64,000 nt of DNA from Streptomyces sp. AC512_CC834 (GCF_019049325.1 NZ_JAGMUO010000014.1:124001-188000), one strand, 5' to 3'. Positions 43,409 to 53,515 are shown, counted from the first letter of the stretch. Notes: generated from the letters alone by a model not told the origin. Program-made: numbers and translations.

Positions 43409-44854
43409 TCACGCCTCCTGCTCGGCCCACCACTCCCTGAGCGCCGCCACCGCCGCGTCGTACTCCATCGGCCCGTTCTCCAGTCGGAGCTCCAGCAGAT
43501 GCTTGTATGCCTGCCCGACGGCGGGCCCGGGGCGAATACCGAGGATCTCCATGATCTGGTTGCCGTCCAGATCCGGACGGATCGCGTCCAGCTCCTCCTG
43601 CTGCTGGAGCTGCTCGATCCGCTCCTCCAGCCCGTCGTACGCGCGGGAGAGGGCCGACGCCTTGCGCTTGTTGCGGGTCGTGCAGTCCGACCGCGTCAGC
43701 TTGTGGAGACGGCCGAGCAGCGGACCGGCGTCCCGGACATAGCGGCGAACCGCGGAGTCCGTCCACTCGCCCGTGCCGTAACCGTGGAAACGCAGGTGCA
43801 GTTCGACCAGGCGTGAGACGTCCTTCACCAGGTCGTTGGAGTACTTGAGCGCGATCATGCGTTTCTTCGTCATCTTGGCTCCGACCACCTCGTGGTGGTG
43901 GAACGAGACCCTGCCGTCGTTCTCGAAGCGGCGGGTGCGCGGCTTGCCGATGTCGTGCAGCAGGGCGGCCAGGCGGAGGGTCAGGTCGGGGCCTTCACTC
44001 TCCAGCGCCATCGCCTGCTCCAGGACGATGAGCGTGTGGTCGTAGACGTCCTTGTGCCGGTGGTGCTCGTCCCGCTCGAGCCGCAACGCCGGCAGCTCGG
44101 GCAGAACCCGGTCGGCCAGGCCCGTGTCCACCAGCAGGCTCAGTCCCTTGCGCGGGTGCGAGGAGAGGATGAGCTTGTTGAGCTCCTCCCGGACCCGCTC
44201 GGCCGAGACGATGTCGATGCGCCCGGCCATGTCCTTCATGGCGGCCACCACCTCGGGGGCCACCTCGAAGTCGAGCTGAGCGGCGAAGCGCGCGGCTCGC
44301 ATCATCCGCAGCGGGTCGTCGGAGAAGGAGTCCTCGGGAGTCCCCGGAGTACGCAGAACGCGGGCCGCGAGGTCGTCGAGGCCGCCATGCGGATCGATGA
44401 ACACCTTCTCCGGAAGCGCCACGGCCATCGCGTTCACCGTGAAGTCACGCCGGACGAGGTCCTCCTCGATGGAGTCGCCGTAGGACACCTCGGGCTTGCG
44501 CGAGGTGCGGTCGTACGCCTCCGACCGGTAGGTGGTCACCTCGATCTGCCAGCCGTCCTTCTGCGCCCCGACCGTGCCGAAGGCGATCCCGACCTCCCAG
44601 ACCGCGTCCGCCCAGGGACGCAGGATCTTCAGGACATCCTCGGGGCGGGCGTCGGTCGTGAAGTCCAGGTCGTTGCCGAGCCGGCCGAGCAGGGCGTCCC
44701 GGACCGAGCCGCCGACCAGGGCGAGCGAGAACCCGGCCTCCTGAAAACGGCGGGCGAGATCGTCGGCGACAGGGGCGATCCGCAGCGGCTCACTCACCGC
44801 GCGGTGCTGCTCCCGGCTCAGGACACTGGGGCTGAGTTCGTTGGCGTTCGGCAC
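43409..44854 (-). CDS. pcnA: CCA-adding enzyme / poly(A) polymerase family nucleotidyltransferase
   Basis: Class II tRNA nucleotidyltransferase-type protein of 481 residues. The nucleotidyltransferase head has GGSVRD (48-53) and the metal pair D62-L-D64 (NDLDFTTDARPE), RRDFTVNAMA and the RNA-binding domains; a C-terminal HD domain has H300-D301 (LLHDIGKP). In S. coelicolor the equivalent gene is called pcnA, but the enzyme adds CCA to tRNA. GTG 44854 fits a leaderless mRNA: TACCCT lies 8 bases upstream. An upstream in-frame extension is not conserved-looking. Confidence 0.93.
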   Translation of the reverse strand: MPNANELSPSVLSREQHRAVSEPLRIAPVADDLARRFQEAGFSLALVGGSVRDALLGRLGNDLDFTTDARPEDVLKILRPWADAVWEVGIAFGTVGAQKDGWQIEVTTYRSEAYDRTSRKPEVSYGDSIEEDLVRRDFTVNAMAVALPEKVFIDPHGGLDDLAARVLRTPGTPEDSFSDDPLRMMRAARFAAQLDFEVAPEVVAAMKDMAGRIDIVSAERVREELNKLILSSHPRKGLSLLVDTGLADRVLPELPALRLERDEHHRHKDVYDHTLIVLEQAMALESEGPDLTLRLAALLHDIGKPRTRRFENDGRVSFHHHEVVGAKMTKKRMIALKYSNDLVKDVSRLVELHLRFHGYGTGEWTDSAVRRYVRDAGPLLGRLHKLTRSDCTTRNKRKASALSRAYDGLEERIEQLQQQEELDAIRPDLDGNQIMEILGIRPGPAVGQAYKHLLELRLENGPMEYDAAVAALREWWAEQEA

Positions 44855-45081
44855 AACAAAACAGGGTACGTGGCCCAGGCGGAGACAAGCGCCCCCATTG
44901 ATCGCACACCGAATCCCCCACTTCCGTATCGCTCCCTCTATAGGCGCACATACAGGGGCGTCCCCGGCCTGGCAGCGGATCTTGTGGCGTACTCCGCGGC
45001 ACTTCCCCTCGGCGCACATCGTTACCATGCGTGGACGCACATTCCGACGACCACTGATCACGACGAGGGACGGGCGAGCGC

Positions 45082-47505
45082 GTGGCCGAGGCGGCAGACT
45101 TCCAGGGGACCAGTGCCTCACCTGCCCGCCGGTGGCTCCGGCGCACCACGGCACTGCTCGCCGGGGCGCCGCTGCTGGCCGGCCTGGTCCAGTTGCCCGC
45201 GGCCGGCTCGGCGCACGCCGAGGGAGTGGCCGGTGCCCTGGCCGACACCGACTCGGGTTCGGTGGCCGTGGCCGTCGACTCACTCACCCCCTCCGTGCCC
45301 ACGGACGGGGACACGGTGACCGTGTCGGGCACCGTGACCAACAACGGCAAGCAGGCCGTCACCGACGCCCATGTGGGCCTGCGCGTGGGCCCCCAGGTCG
45401 ACACCCGCTCGTCCGTCGACGCGATCGCGAAGGACGGAGACGATCTCCAGAGCTCCTTCGCCCCGGAGATCGACAACAAGTACACCGAGAAGTTCTCCAA
45501 GCTCACCCCCGGCGTCGCCGAGCACTTCAACATCTCCGTGCCCGTCGACGACCTGAACCTCGGCGGGGACGGGGTCTACGGATTCGCCGTCTCGCTCTCC
45601 GGACAGACCTCCGCGCAGCCGTGGGAGCAGATCCTCGGCATCCGGCGGACCTTCCTGCCATGGCAACCCGACGAGGCCGACACCAGGACCAGGACCACGG
45701 CTCTGTGGCCACTCGTCTCGACCACGCACATGACCGCCGAGACGGGACCGAACGACGAGCAGACACCGGTCTTCCTCAACGACGACCTGGCCAAGGAGAT
45801 CTCCCCCGGCGGCCGTCTGAACCAGATGGTGACGCTGGGCAAGGACCTCGACGTCACCTGGGTGGTCGATCCGGACCTGCTGGCCTCCGTCGACGCGATG
45901 ACGCGCAGCTACCGCGTCCGGGACGGGGACAAGACCACCGCCGGCACCCACCAGACGATCGCCAAGCAGTGGCTCGCCGAACTGCAGGACGCGGTGGCCG
46001 ACGAGGAGGTCGTCGCCCTTCCCTTCGCCGACCCGGACCTGGCATCCCTGGCCCACAACGGAACGGACGTCGCCGGCTCCCTGAGCCAGCTCAAGGACGC
46101 GACGGACGTCATCAACAACACGGTCGAGCCGATCCTCCACGTCAAGCCGATCACCGACTTCGCCTGGCCCGTGGAAGGCGCCGTCGACCGGTCGATCGTC
46201 AAGGTCGCCACCTCGGCGGGCGCCGACAAGGTGATCGCGCGCAGCGACAGCCTCCAGGAGACCAACGGCCTGCCGTACACGCCCTCCGCCGCCCGCCCCA
46301 TCGGCGGCGGCACCACCGCCGTCGTGGCGGACGCCCGGCTGTCCACCGCGTTCGAGGGCGACCTGACGACGGCGTCCGCGTCCACACTCGCGGTGCAGCG
46401 CTTCCTCGCCCAGAGCCTGGCCCTGGACCTCCAGACCGACAAGCAGCGCAGCGTCGTCATCGCCCCGCAGCGCACGCCCTCCGGAAGCCAGGCACGCGCG
46501 ATGGCGGAGGCGCTGCGGGCCCTGCAGAGCGGCACCTGGTCCGACTCCCAGAAGCTGGCGGCGGCCTCTGATGCCAAGCCGGACCCGGACGCCACCACCA
46601 AGGTGCCCGGTACCTCCTCCTACCCCTCGGCGCTGCGCAAGAAGGAGCTGCCCCGGTCGGCCTTCGTGGAGAGCGCGCGGACGCAGGACTCGCTCGACAA
46701 CTTCAAGGTCGTTCTGTCGGACCCGTCCCGGGTGGTGACCCCCTTCGGACGCGCCCTGAACCGGGAGATCTCCGCGTCGTGGCGGGGCCGGGCCGCCGAT
46801 GCGCAGTCCTTCCGCGCCGGGGTGAAGTCGTACCTCGACGGGCTGTCCGGGCGGGTCAGACTGATCGACAAGTCGGAGACCAAGCTCTCCGGCCGCAGCG
46901 CCACGATTCCGGTGACGGTGCAGAACAACCTGGTGCAGGATGTCGGTCCCCTGGTCCTGCGGCTCACCTCGACGAACCCGACCCGTCTCGAGATCGACGG
47001 CGCCGACTACGAGGAACAGCCGATCTCGGTTTCCGGCGGCCACAGCCAGTCGGTGAAGTTCACCACGTCGGCCAACGCCAACGGCCGGGCGACGGTGATC
47101 GCCCAGCTTTACACGACGGACGGCCGGAAGTACGGCGCGCCCGTCACCTTCGACGTGAAGGTCACCGAGATCACGGCCACCGTGATGCTCGTCATCGGCG
47201 GCGGTGTCCTGCTGCTCGTCCTCGCCGGCTTCCGGATGTATACGCAGCGCAAGCGCGCCGCGGCCCGTGCCGCCGAGAAGAACGATTCCGAGGAGTCGGA
47301 GGAGTCGGAGAAGGCGAAGGATTCGGAGGGGGCAGAGAACTCCGAGGACGACGCGCAGAACCCGGAAGGCCCCGAAGGACGTCTCACGGAGGAGTCCGAG
47401 GCACCGGCCCGGACAGGCGACCCGGAGCAGCCGAGTGACCCGACACCGGACACCCCAGCGGAAAGCACCGGCCCGTCCGGCACGGGTGAGAGAGTGGACC
47501 GTTGA
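45082..47505 (+). CDS. DUF6049 secreted membrane-anchored protein
   Basis: An 807-residue protein of unknown function. A long signal peptide (RRWLRRTTALLAGAPLLAG, cleavage likely after AHA around residue 48) is followed by a large extracytoplasmic region with a CARDB/Ig-like part, glycoside-deacetylase-like features and a second beta domain. One TM helix (about 700-722) is followed by a Glu/Ser-rich cytoplasmic tail of about 85 residues. GTG 45082 starts it. Always found directly upstream of murJ in Streptomyces as far as I recall, so a lipid II or cell-wall role is plausible. Confidence 0.85.
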   Translation: MAEAADFQGTSASPARRWLRRTTALLAGAPLLAGLVQLPAAGSAHAEGVAGALADTDSGSVAVAVDSLTPSVPTDGDTVTVSGTVTNNGKQAVTDAHVGLRVGPQVDTRSSVDAIAKDGDDLQSSFAPEIDNKYTEKFSKLTPGVAEHFNISVPVDDLNLGGDGVYGFAVSLSGQTSAQPWEQILGIRRTFLPWQPDEADTRTRTTALWPLVSTTHMTAETGPNDEQTPVFLNDDLAKEISPGGRLNQMVTLGKDLDVTWVVDPDLLASVDAMTRSYRVRDGDKTTAGTHQTIAKQWLAELQDAVADEEVVALPFADPDLASLAHNGTDVAGSLSQLKDATDVINNTVEPILHVKPITDFAWPVEGAVDRSIVKVATSAGADKVIARSDSLQETNGLPYTPSAARPIGGGTTAVVADARLSTAFEGDLTTASASTLAVQRFLAQSLALDLQTDKQRSVVIAPQRTPSGSQARAMAEALRALQSGTWSDSQKLAAASDAKPDPDATTKVPGTSSYPSALRKKELPRSAFVESARTQDSLDNFKVVLSDPSRVVTPFGRALNREISASWRGRAADAQSFRAGVKSYLDGLSGRVRLIDKSETKLSGRSATIPVTVQNNLVQDVGPLVLRLTSTNPTRLEIDGADYEEQPISVSGGHSQSVKFTTSANANGRATVIAQLYTTDGRKYGAPVTFDVKVTEITATVMLVIGGGVLLLVLAGFRMYTQRKRAAARAAEKNDSEESEESEKAKDSEGAENSEDDAQNPEGPEGRLTEESEAPARTGDPEQPSDPTPDTPAESTGPSGTGERVDR

Positions 47506-47549
47506 GGATGTCGTGGCCGGTGGGCCCGGGACGATGAGGTGGGGTAGCC

Positions 47550-49985
47550 ATGAACGCGCCGTACGACGGTGACCGCGGTCGGGCCGCGGACGGCTCGGGT
47601 CACCCCGAGGGTCCGCCGCCGGACCCCGGCCAGACACCGCCGCAGCCGCCCGCGGACATGTACCTCCAGGACGCCTACGACCAGGATCCCTACCGGGCGC
47701 AGGACCTCTCCGCCCAGGACCCGGTCTCCGAGGCGCTCTACGACCGCGCCGCGCACCCGCCACCGCCGCCGGGCACGTACCCGCCGCAGCAGCCGCTGTA
47801 CTCCCAGCCCGCCCAGTCGCCCTACGCACCCGACCCCCGCCTCTGGGCGCAGACCCCGGCCCCCGAGCCGGAGGGCCCGACGCAGTACCTGCCGTACGGC
47901 GACGACCCTCGGACCACCCAGTTCGTCGGCGTGGACGACCTGGTCAGCCAGGCCGGCGACCAGCACCACGAGCCGGATGCCTTCGCCCACCTGTTCCGGG
48001 ACCAGCAGCAGGGCGGTGGCCACCCCTCGTACGACGATCAGGCGTCCGTACCCGCCCCGGCCCCGGCACCCGGGCCGTACGGAGGAGCGCCGGGCCAGTA
48101 CGGCGGTCCAGCAGGGCCGGGGCAGTACGGCACGACACCGGCCCCCGGACAGTACGGCGGGCACCAGGGGACCGACCCGTACGGGAACGCTCCGGCGTAC
48201 GGCCAGTACGGCGGCCCCGCTCCGACGCCCGGACAGCACGCGGCGCCCGCGCCCGGCCAGTACGCGGTCGCTCCCACCCCCGAGGCGGCCGAGGCCCCCC
48301 TCCAGGAGCCCGAGCCCGCCCCTGCGGCCACTCCGACCGCCGCACCCAAGAAGGGCGGGCGCGCGGGGGGCCTGCTGAAGTCGAGCGCCGTGATGGCGGC
48401 GGGCACGATGGTGTCGCGCCTGACCGGGTTCGTCCGCTCGGCGATGATCGTTTCGGCCCTGGGGCTCGGGCTGCTGGGCGAGTCCTTCCAGATCTCCTAC
48501 CAGTTGCCGACGATGATCTTCATCCTGACCATCGGCGGCGGCCTCAATTCAGTGTTCGTCCCTCAGCTCGTCCGCGCCATGAAGGAGGACGAGGACGGCG
48601 GCGAGGCCTACGCCAACCGGCTCCTGACCTTGGTCGTGGTGGCCCTCGGCCTCCTCACCGCGCTGGGCATGCTGGCGGCCCCCCTGCTCGTTCGCGCGCT
48701 GTCGAACCCGGTCGCCTCGGACCCCGCGGCCAACGAGACGGCCGTCACCTTCGCCCGGTACTTCCTGCCGTCCATCTTCTTCATGGGCGTCCACGTCGTG
48801 ATGGGGCAGATCCTCAATGCCCGTGGACGGTTCGGCGCGATGATGTGGACCCCGGTCCTGAACAACATCGTCATCATCGTCACCCTCGGCATGTTCCTCT
48901 GGGTCTACGGCACGGCCGCCGACTCCGGTATGACGGTCGACACCATCCCGCCGGAAGGCGAGCGACTCATCGGAGTCGGAATCCTGCTCGGCCTCGTCGT
49001 CCAGGCCCTGGCGATGATCCCCTACCTGCGCGAGACCGGATTCAAGCTCCGGCTGCGGTTCGACTGGAGGGGCCACGGCCTCGGCAAGGCCGCGATGCTC
49101 GCCAAGTGGACGATCCTGTTCGTCCTCGCCAACCAGGCGGGCGCCCTCGTCGTCATCCAGCTCGCCACCGCGTCGGTCACCGACACCGACCTCGCCGGCA
49201 CCGGTTACAGCGCCTACGCCAACGCCCAGCTCATCTGGGGCCTGCCGCAGGCCATCATCACCGTCTCCCTGATGGCCGCCCTGCTGCCCCGCATCTCCCG
49301 CTCGGCGGCCGAGGAGGACGGGGGAGCGGTCCGCGACGACATCTCCCAGGGCCTGCGCACCACGGCCGTCGCCATCGTGCCGGTCTCCTTCGGTTTCGTG
49401 GCGCTCGGCATCCCGATGTGCACGCTGATCTTCGGCTCCTCGGGCACGGGCGCGGCCACCAACATGGGCTACATGCTGATGGCCTTCGGCCTCGGCCTCA
49501 TCCCGTACTCCGTGCAGTACGTCGTCCTGCGCGCCTTCTACGCCTACGAGGACACCCGGACGCCCTTCTACAACACCGTCATCGTGGCCGTGGTCAACGC
49601 CTCGGCCTCGGCACTGTGTTATTTCCTGCTGCCGTCGCGTTGGGCCGTCGTCGGCATGGCCGCCGCCTACGGTCTGGCCTACGTGATCGGCGTGGGCGTC
49701 GCCTGGCGCAGGCTGCGCAAGCGGCTCGGCGGGGACCTGGACGGCGCCCGCGTGCTGCGGACGTACGCCCGGCTGGGCATCGCCTCCGTCCCGGCCGCCC
49801 TGATCGGCGGCGCGGCCTGCTACGCGATCAGCCGCGAGCTCGGCCAGGGCGCCGTGGGATCGTTCGCCGCGCTGCTGGCCGGCGGGGTCCTCCTGTTCGG
49901 CCTCTTCTTCGTCGCCGCCCGCCGCATGCGCATCGAGGAAGTCAACTCTCTGGTCGGCATGGTGCGCGGACGCCTGGGACGCTGA
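47550..49985 (+). CDS. murJ: Lipid II flippase MurJ (MviN)
   Basis: Flips lipid II across the membrane for peptidoglycan synthesis. The 811-residue protein has a long Pro/Gln/Gly/Tyr-rich cytoplasmic N-terminus (about 1-270, with QYGG-type repeats) and then fourteen hydrophobic helices with MviN signatures (SAVMAAGTMVSRLTGFVR, LPTMIFILTIGGGLNSVFVP, YGLAYVIGVGVAWRRL). Unlike the mycobacterial homologue it has no C-terminal kinase-like domain: this is the separate gene that follows. ATG 47550 has GGTGGGG upstream. Confidence 0.95.
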   Translation: MNAPYDGDRGRAADGSGHPEGPPPDPGQTPPQPPADMYLQDAYDQDPYRAQDLSAQDPVSEALYDRAAHPPPPPGTYPPQQPLYSQPAQSPYAPDPRLWAQTPAPEPEGPTQYLPYGDDPRTTQFVGVDDLVSQAGDQHHEPDAFAHLFRDQQQGGGHPSYDDQASVPAPAPAPGPYGGAPGQYGGPAGPGQYGTTPAPGQYGGHQGTDPYGNAPAYGQYGGPAPTPGQHAAPAPGQYAVAPTPEAAEAPLQEPEPAPAATPTAAPKKGGRAGGLLKSSAVMAAGTMVSRLTGFVRSAMIVSALGLGLLGESFQISYQLPTMIFILTIGGGLNSVFVPQLVRAMKEDEDGGEAYANRLLTLVVVALGLLTALGMLAAPLLVRALSNPVASDPAANETAVTFARYFLPSIFFMGVHVVMGQILNARGRFGAMMWTPVLNNIVIIVTLGMFLWVYGTAADSGMTVDTIPPEGERLIGVGILLGLVVQALAMIPYLRETGFKLRLRFDWRGHGLGKAAMLAKWTILFVLANQAGALVVIQLATASVTDTDLAGTGYSAYANAQLIWGLPQAIITVSLMAALLPRISRSAAEEDGGAVRDDISQGLRTTAVAIVPVSFGFVALGIPMCTLIFGSSGTGAATNMGYMLMAFGLGLIPYSVQYVVLRAFYAYEDTRTPFYNTVIVAVVNASASALCYFLLPSRWAVVGMAAAYGLAYVIGVGVAWRRLRKRLGGDLDGARVLRTYARLGIASVPAALIGGAACYAISRELGQGAVGSFAALLAGGVLLFGLFFVAARRMRIEEVNSLVGMVRGRLGR

Positions 49986-50124
49986 GACCCGGGGTAGGCG
50001 CACAACCATCGTCCGCCGCCGTGTGTCGTGCATAGCGGCAGACTGTGGGCACAATTGGGTTCGGCGTCGGACGCGCGGGCCGGGAGTCGGCCGACGCACA
50101 TGGAATGGGGAGGCAGGAACGACG

Positions 50125-51843
50125 GTGGCAGAACGGAGCACAGCCGCCGTCGACGTGGCAGACAACAGCGGCGATGAGCCGCTGACCGCACAGGCGGACC
50201 AGTCCACGGCCGACGGGGTGGCCAACAACCGGGAGCGGGACACGGACAGCGACGAGGCACAGGGGACCCCCACGAGCGAGGATTCCGGCACGGCCTCGCC
50301 TCCCGAACTGCACAGCGGGCACAAGCTCGCCAGACGCTACCGCCTCGAGGAGTGCGTCACCCGTCTGGACGGCTTCAGCAGTTGGCGGGCCGTGGACGAG
50401 AAGCTGCGCCGCGCCGTCGGCGTCCACCTCCTTCCGGCGGACCACCCGCGAGCCCGCTCCGTGCTGGCCGCGGCACGCTCCTCCGCCCTGCTCGGCGACC
50501 CCCGCTTCGTCCAGGTACTGGACGCCGTCGAGGAAGACGACCTCGTCTACGTCGTGCACGAGTGGCTCCCCGACGCCACCGAGCTGACCGCGCTCCTCGC
50601 CTCCGGACCGCTGGAGGTGTACGACGCCTACCAGATGGTCAGTCAGGTCGCGTCGGCCATGGCGGCCGCCCACCGCGAGGGCCTCGCCCATCTGCGCCTG
50701 AGCCCCAACGCGGTGCTGCGTACCTCGACGGGCCAGTGGCGGATCCGTGGGCTCGCGGTCAACGCCGCGCTGCGCGGCATCAGTTCCGAAACCCCCCAGC
50801 GCACCGACACCGAGGCCATCGGCGCCCTGCTGTACGCCACGCTGACCCAGCGCTGGCCGTACGAGAGCGACGCCCACGGTCTGGCAGGTCTGCCCAAGGA
50901 CATCGGGCTGATCCCGCCGGACCAGGTCCGTGCGGGCGTCCACCGCGGTCTGTCCGAGCTGGCCATGCGGGCGCTCGCCAACGACGGGGCCACCGCTTCC
51001 CGCCACGAGTCCCCGTGCACCACGCCGGAAGAGCTGGTGAAGGCGATCGGCGAGATGCCCCGCATCCGCCCGCCGGAACCGGCGTACACGGCCCCGCCCC
51101 AGTACCAGCGCACCGCCTACCAGCAGGGCGCCTACGGCCGTCCGGCACCGCATCCGGGTGCCACTCAGCCCGTGCCGACGCCGCCGCCCCCGCTGCAGAG
51201 CCGGACGGGCAAGGCCCTCAAGTGGGGCGTCTCGGCCCTCCTGATCGCCGCGCTCGGCCTCGGGAGCTGGCAGCTCGCGGACGCCCTCATGGAGCGGGGC
51301 GGCAAGGCGGACGACCCGAACCAGACACAGACGACGGACGGCGACGACAAGAACGACGAGCAGACCAAGCCGGTCAAGCCGATCAGCGTGCAAGGAGCGC
51401 AGGAGTACGTCGTCAGTGGCGAAGCCCAGGCGCCGCAGGACGTGGCCAAGACCTACGATTCCGACGCTTCCACCTTCTGGCGCACCAAGCGGTACAACGA
51501 GGGCCCGACGCTCGCGCCTTACAAGCCCGGGGTCGGTATCGTCTACGACCTCGGGTCGCCACAGGAGGTCTCGACCATGTCGATAGGGCTCCGGTACACC
51601 GGTGATCACACGACCGTGCATCTCTACGCCACCGATGCGTTGTCGCCCTCGACAGGAGTCGACGGCATGAAGGAAATCGCGACCGCCACCACGACCGGAA
51701 CCTCGCTCACGGCCGAGGCGTCGAAGCCCGTCAAGACGCAGTACGTCCTGCTGTGGATGACTGACGTGCCGAACGCTCCTTCCGACGGCTACAGCGGCGC
51801 CGGCTACAAGCAGGCGATCACCGACGTGACGTTCAAGGGCTGA
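50125..51843 (+). CDS. Membrane pseudokinase with extracellular domain, MurJ partner
   Basis: A 572-residue protein. After an acidic N-terminus comes a protein-kinase-like fold (about 65-310) that lacks catalytic residues: the HRD loop is H189-LRLSPN, the DFG Asp is missing (IRGLAVNAAL) and no VAIK lysine is seen. A Pro/Gln/Tyr linker, one TM helix (about 366-385) and an extracellular beta-sandwich domain of about 150 residues (discoidin-like, ending TDVTFKG) follow. In M. tuberculosis the same pseudokinase and extracellular domains are fused to MviN and bind the FHA protein FhaA when phosphorylated. Here they are separate. GTG 50125 has AGGCAGG upstream. Confidence 0.88.
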   Translation: MAERSTAAVDVADNSGDEPLTAQADQSTADGVANNRERDTDSDEAQGTPTSEDSGTASPPELHSGHKLARRYRLEECVTRLDGFSSWRAVDEKLRRAVGVHLLPADHPRARSVLAAARSSALLGDPRFVQVLDAVEEDDLVYVVHEWLPDATELTALLASGPLEVYDAYQMVSQVASAMAAAHREGLAHLRLSPNAVLRTSTGQWRIRGLAVNAALRGISSETPQRTDTEAIGALLYATLTQRWPYESDAHGLAGLPKDIGLIPPDQVRAGVHRGLSELAMRALANDGATASRHESPCTTPEELVKAIGEMPRIRPPEPAYTAPPQYQRTAYQQGAYGRPAPHPGATQPVPTPPPPLQSRTGKALKWGVSALLIAALGLGSWQLADALMERGGKADDPNQTQTTDGDDKNDEQTKPVKPISVQGAQEYVVSGEAQAPQDVAKTYDSDASTFWRTKRYNEGPTLAPYKPGVGIVYDLGSPQEVSTMSIGLRYTGDHTTVHLYATDALSPSTGVDGMKEIATATTTGTSLTAEASKPVKTQYVLLWMTDVPNAPSDGYSGAGYKQAITDVTFKG

Positions 51844-51872
51844 GCGCCGCCGGGGAAAGGGGGAGGAGGCCG

Positions 51873-52598
51873 ATGGCAGATGACACCGAATACGGCGACA
51901 TCGGCGATCAGGATCTTCTCGCCCGGCACGTCGAGGGCGATCCCGACGCCTTCGGTGAGCTCGTGCGCCGGCATCGCGATCGGCTCTGGGCCGTGGCCCT
52001 GCGGACGCTGGGGGACCGGGAGGAAGCCGCGGACGCCGTTCAGGACGCCCTCGTGTCCGCCTACCGGGCCGCCCACACCTTCCGCGGACAAGCCGCCGTC
52101 ACGACCTGGCTGCACCGGATCACGGTGAACGCCTGTCTGGACCGGGCCCGCAAGGCCGCCTCACGGAAGACCGCGCCCGTCGACGACACCGAACGCCTGG
52201 AGCAACTCCTGGAGCCGCACGAGTCGGCCTCCGCTCCCGCCGAGCGCAATGATCTGCACCGCCAGCTACTGGAGGCCCTGGGCACCCTGCCGGCCGATCA
52301 GCGGGCCGCCCTCGTTCTGGTGGACATGCAGGGCTATCCCGTCGCGGAGGCCGCCCGCATCCTCGATGTGCCGACCGGAACGATCAAGAGCCGGTGCGCC
52401 CGGGGCAGAGTCAGGCTCCTGCCGCTCCTCGCCCACCTGCGTCCGGACGGCAGCACACAGGACAGGAAGCCCGGCCCGGAGCGGAACCGGACGCAGGGGA
52501 CATCCGTCCCACCCGCAGCGGGACCGCACCGTTCGGGACCGTCGGAGGCAGGGCAGGGCGATTCGGCCGCAGTGAAGGGCGGAGGTGGACGAGCGTGA
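51873..52598 (+). CDS. sigM: ECF RNA polymerase sigma factor SigM
   Basis: A 241-residue extracytoplasmic-function sigma factor. Region 2 (DPDAFGELVRRHRDRLWAVA ... AAHTFRGQAAVTTWLHRI) and region 4 (LPADQRAALVLVDMQGYPVAEAARILD ... TIKSRCARGRVRL) are clear. A C-terminal tail of about 55 residues is Pro/Gly-rich. Position and sequence match S. coelicolor sigM. GGAGGAGG precedes ATG 51873. Its stop overlaps the anti-sigma start by GTGA, so the pair is translationally coupled. Confidence 0.94.
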   Translation: MADDTEYGDIGDQDLLARHVEGDPDAFGELVRRHRDRLWAVALRTLGDREEAADAVQDALVSAYRAAHTFRGQAAVTTWLHRITVNACLDRARKAASRKTAPVDDTERLEQLLEPHESASAPAERNDLHRQLLEALGTLPADQRAALVLVDMQGYPVAEAARILDVPTGTIKSRCARGRVRLLPLLAHLRPDGSTQDRKPGPERNRTQGTSVPPAAGPHRSGPSEAGQGDSAAVKGGGGRA

Positions 52599-53515
52599 CG
52601 TCGTCGACGACAGACATGGCCGGGCACCCGGACGTCGCGGAGATCTCCGACCTCGCCGAAGGCCTCCTGCCGACCGCACGGACCACCGACGTACGACGGC
52701 ACCTGGAGGGCTGCGGGCTCTGCGCGGACGTCTACGCGTCGCTGGAGGAGATCCAGGGACTGCTCGGCACCCTGCCGGCACCGACGCGGATGCCGGAAGA
52801 CGTGGCCGCCCGCATCGACGCCGCTCTGGCAGCCGAGGCAGTACCGGGCGTCGCAGTACCGGGCGCCGCCCCGGAGCCGGAGTCCACCGAAGCCGCGTCC
52901 GGCAACGACGGCGCGCGTGTTTCACGTGAAACATCGACCTCGGCGGACCGGCCCGCCGGACACGCACGCCCCTCCTCCACCGGCCCCGGCCGCAAGGACC
53001 GGCGTCGCGGCGGGGGGCGCAGGATCGCCGTACTCGGCGCCGTGGCCGCCGCTGCCGCCATCGGACTCGGCTCGGTCATCGTGTCCTCCCTGACCGGGGG
53101 TAGCCCCTCCGACGACACGGCCCACGAGCAGCAGACCGCGCTCGCGGACACCTTCTCCGAAGGAAAGCTGCAGGACACGGTCACCGGCCTCATCGCGGAC
53201 GGAAGCGACCAGAGCGGGCCCCGTACTCCGCGCAGCTTCGGCATGGAGTCCGAGAACGGCAACGAGACCGCCGAGAACCATGTCTTCAAGCAGCCGACAG
53301 TCCCCGAGTGCATCCAGAAGGGCATCGGCCGCGACGACGCGGTGATCGCCACGGAGCCGGGCATCTACAAGGGCAGGGAAGCACTGCTGGTGGTTCTGCC
53401 CGACGCCTCCAACGACACCCGGGTCACCGCCTACATCGTCGAGTCGACGTGCGTGGATCAGCCCGCGGTCGGCAAGGCCAAGATCCTCCTGAAGCACTCC
53501 TACGCGCGTTCGTAG
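52595..53515 (+). CDS. Zinc-type anti-sigma factor for SigM
   Basis: A 306-residue single-pass membrane protein. The cytoplasmic N-terminus has a ZAS-type motif H36-x3-C40-x2-C43 (RRHLEGCGLCADVY), which binds zinc and the sigma factor. An Ala/Pro linker includes VSRET encoded by a parS site. One TM helix (about 150-172) is followed by an extracytoplasmic sensor domain of about 130 residues with two Cys (VPECIQKG, ESTCVDQ). Its start overlaps sigM, so it is almost certainly the SigM regulator. Confidence 0.9.
   Translation: MTSSTTDMAGHPDVAEISDLAEGLLPTARTTDVRRHLEGCGLCADVYASLEEIQGLLGTLPAPTRMPEDVAARIDAALAAEAVPGVAVPGAAPEPESTEAASGNDGARVSRETSTSADRPAGHARPSSTGPGRKDRRRGGGRRIAVLGAVAAAAAIGLGSVIVSSLTGGSPSDDTAHEQQTALADTFSEGKLQDTVTGLIADGSDQSGPRTPRSFGMESENGNETAENHVFKQPTVPECIQKGIGRDDAVIATEPGIYKGREALLVVLPDASNDTRVTAYIVESTCVDQPAVGKAKILLKHSYARS
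52919..52932. other. parS: parS, perfect, inside the anti-sigma gene
   Basis: Exact GTTTCACGTGAAAC within coding sequence, read as VSRET in the low-complexity linker, where it costs little in protein function. Confidence 0.93.

Noticed and set aside
45280..47829. 849-codon minus-strand frame opposite the DUF6049 gene and the murJ 5' end
   Set aside because: Opposite-strand shadow; the plus strand has the signal peptide, TM helix and correct third-position bias.
50102..50127. SigR-type promoter before the pseudokinase gene (GGAAT-N18-GTG)
   Set aside because: The -10 is GTG rather than GTT and coincides with the start codon and its ribosome-binding region, so it looks accidental.
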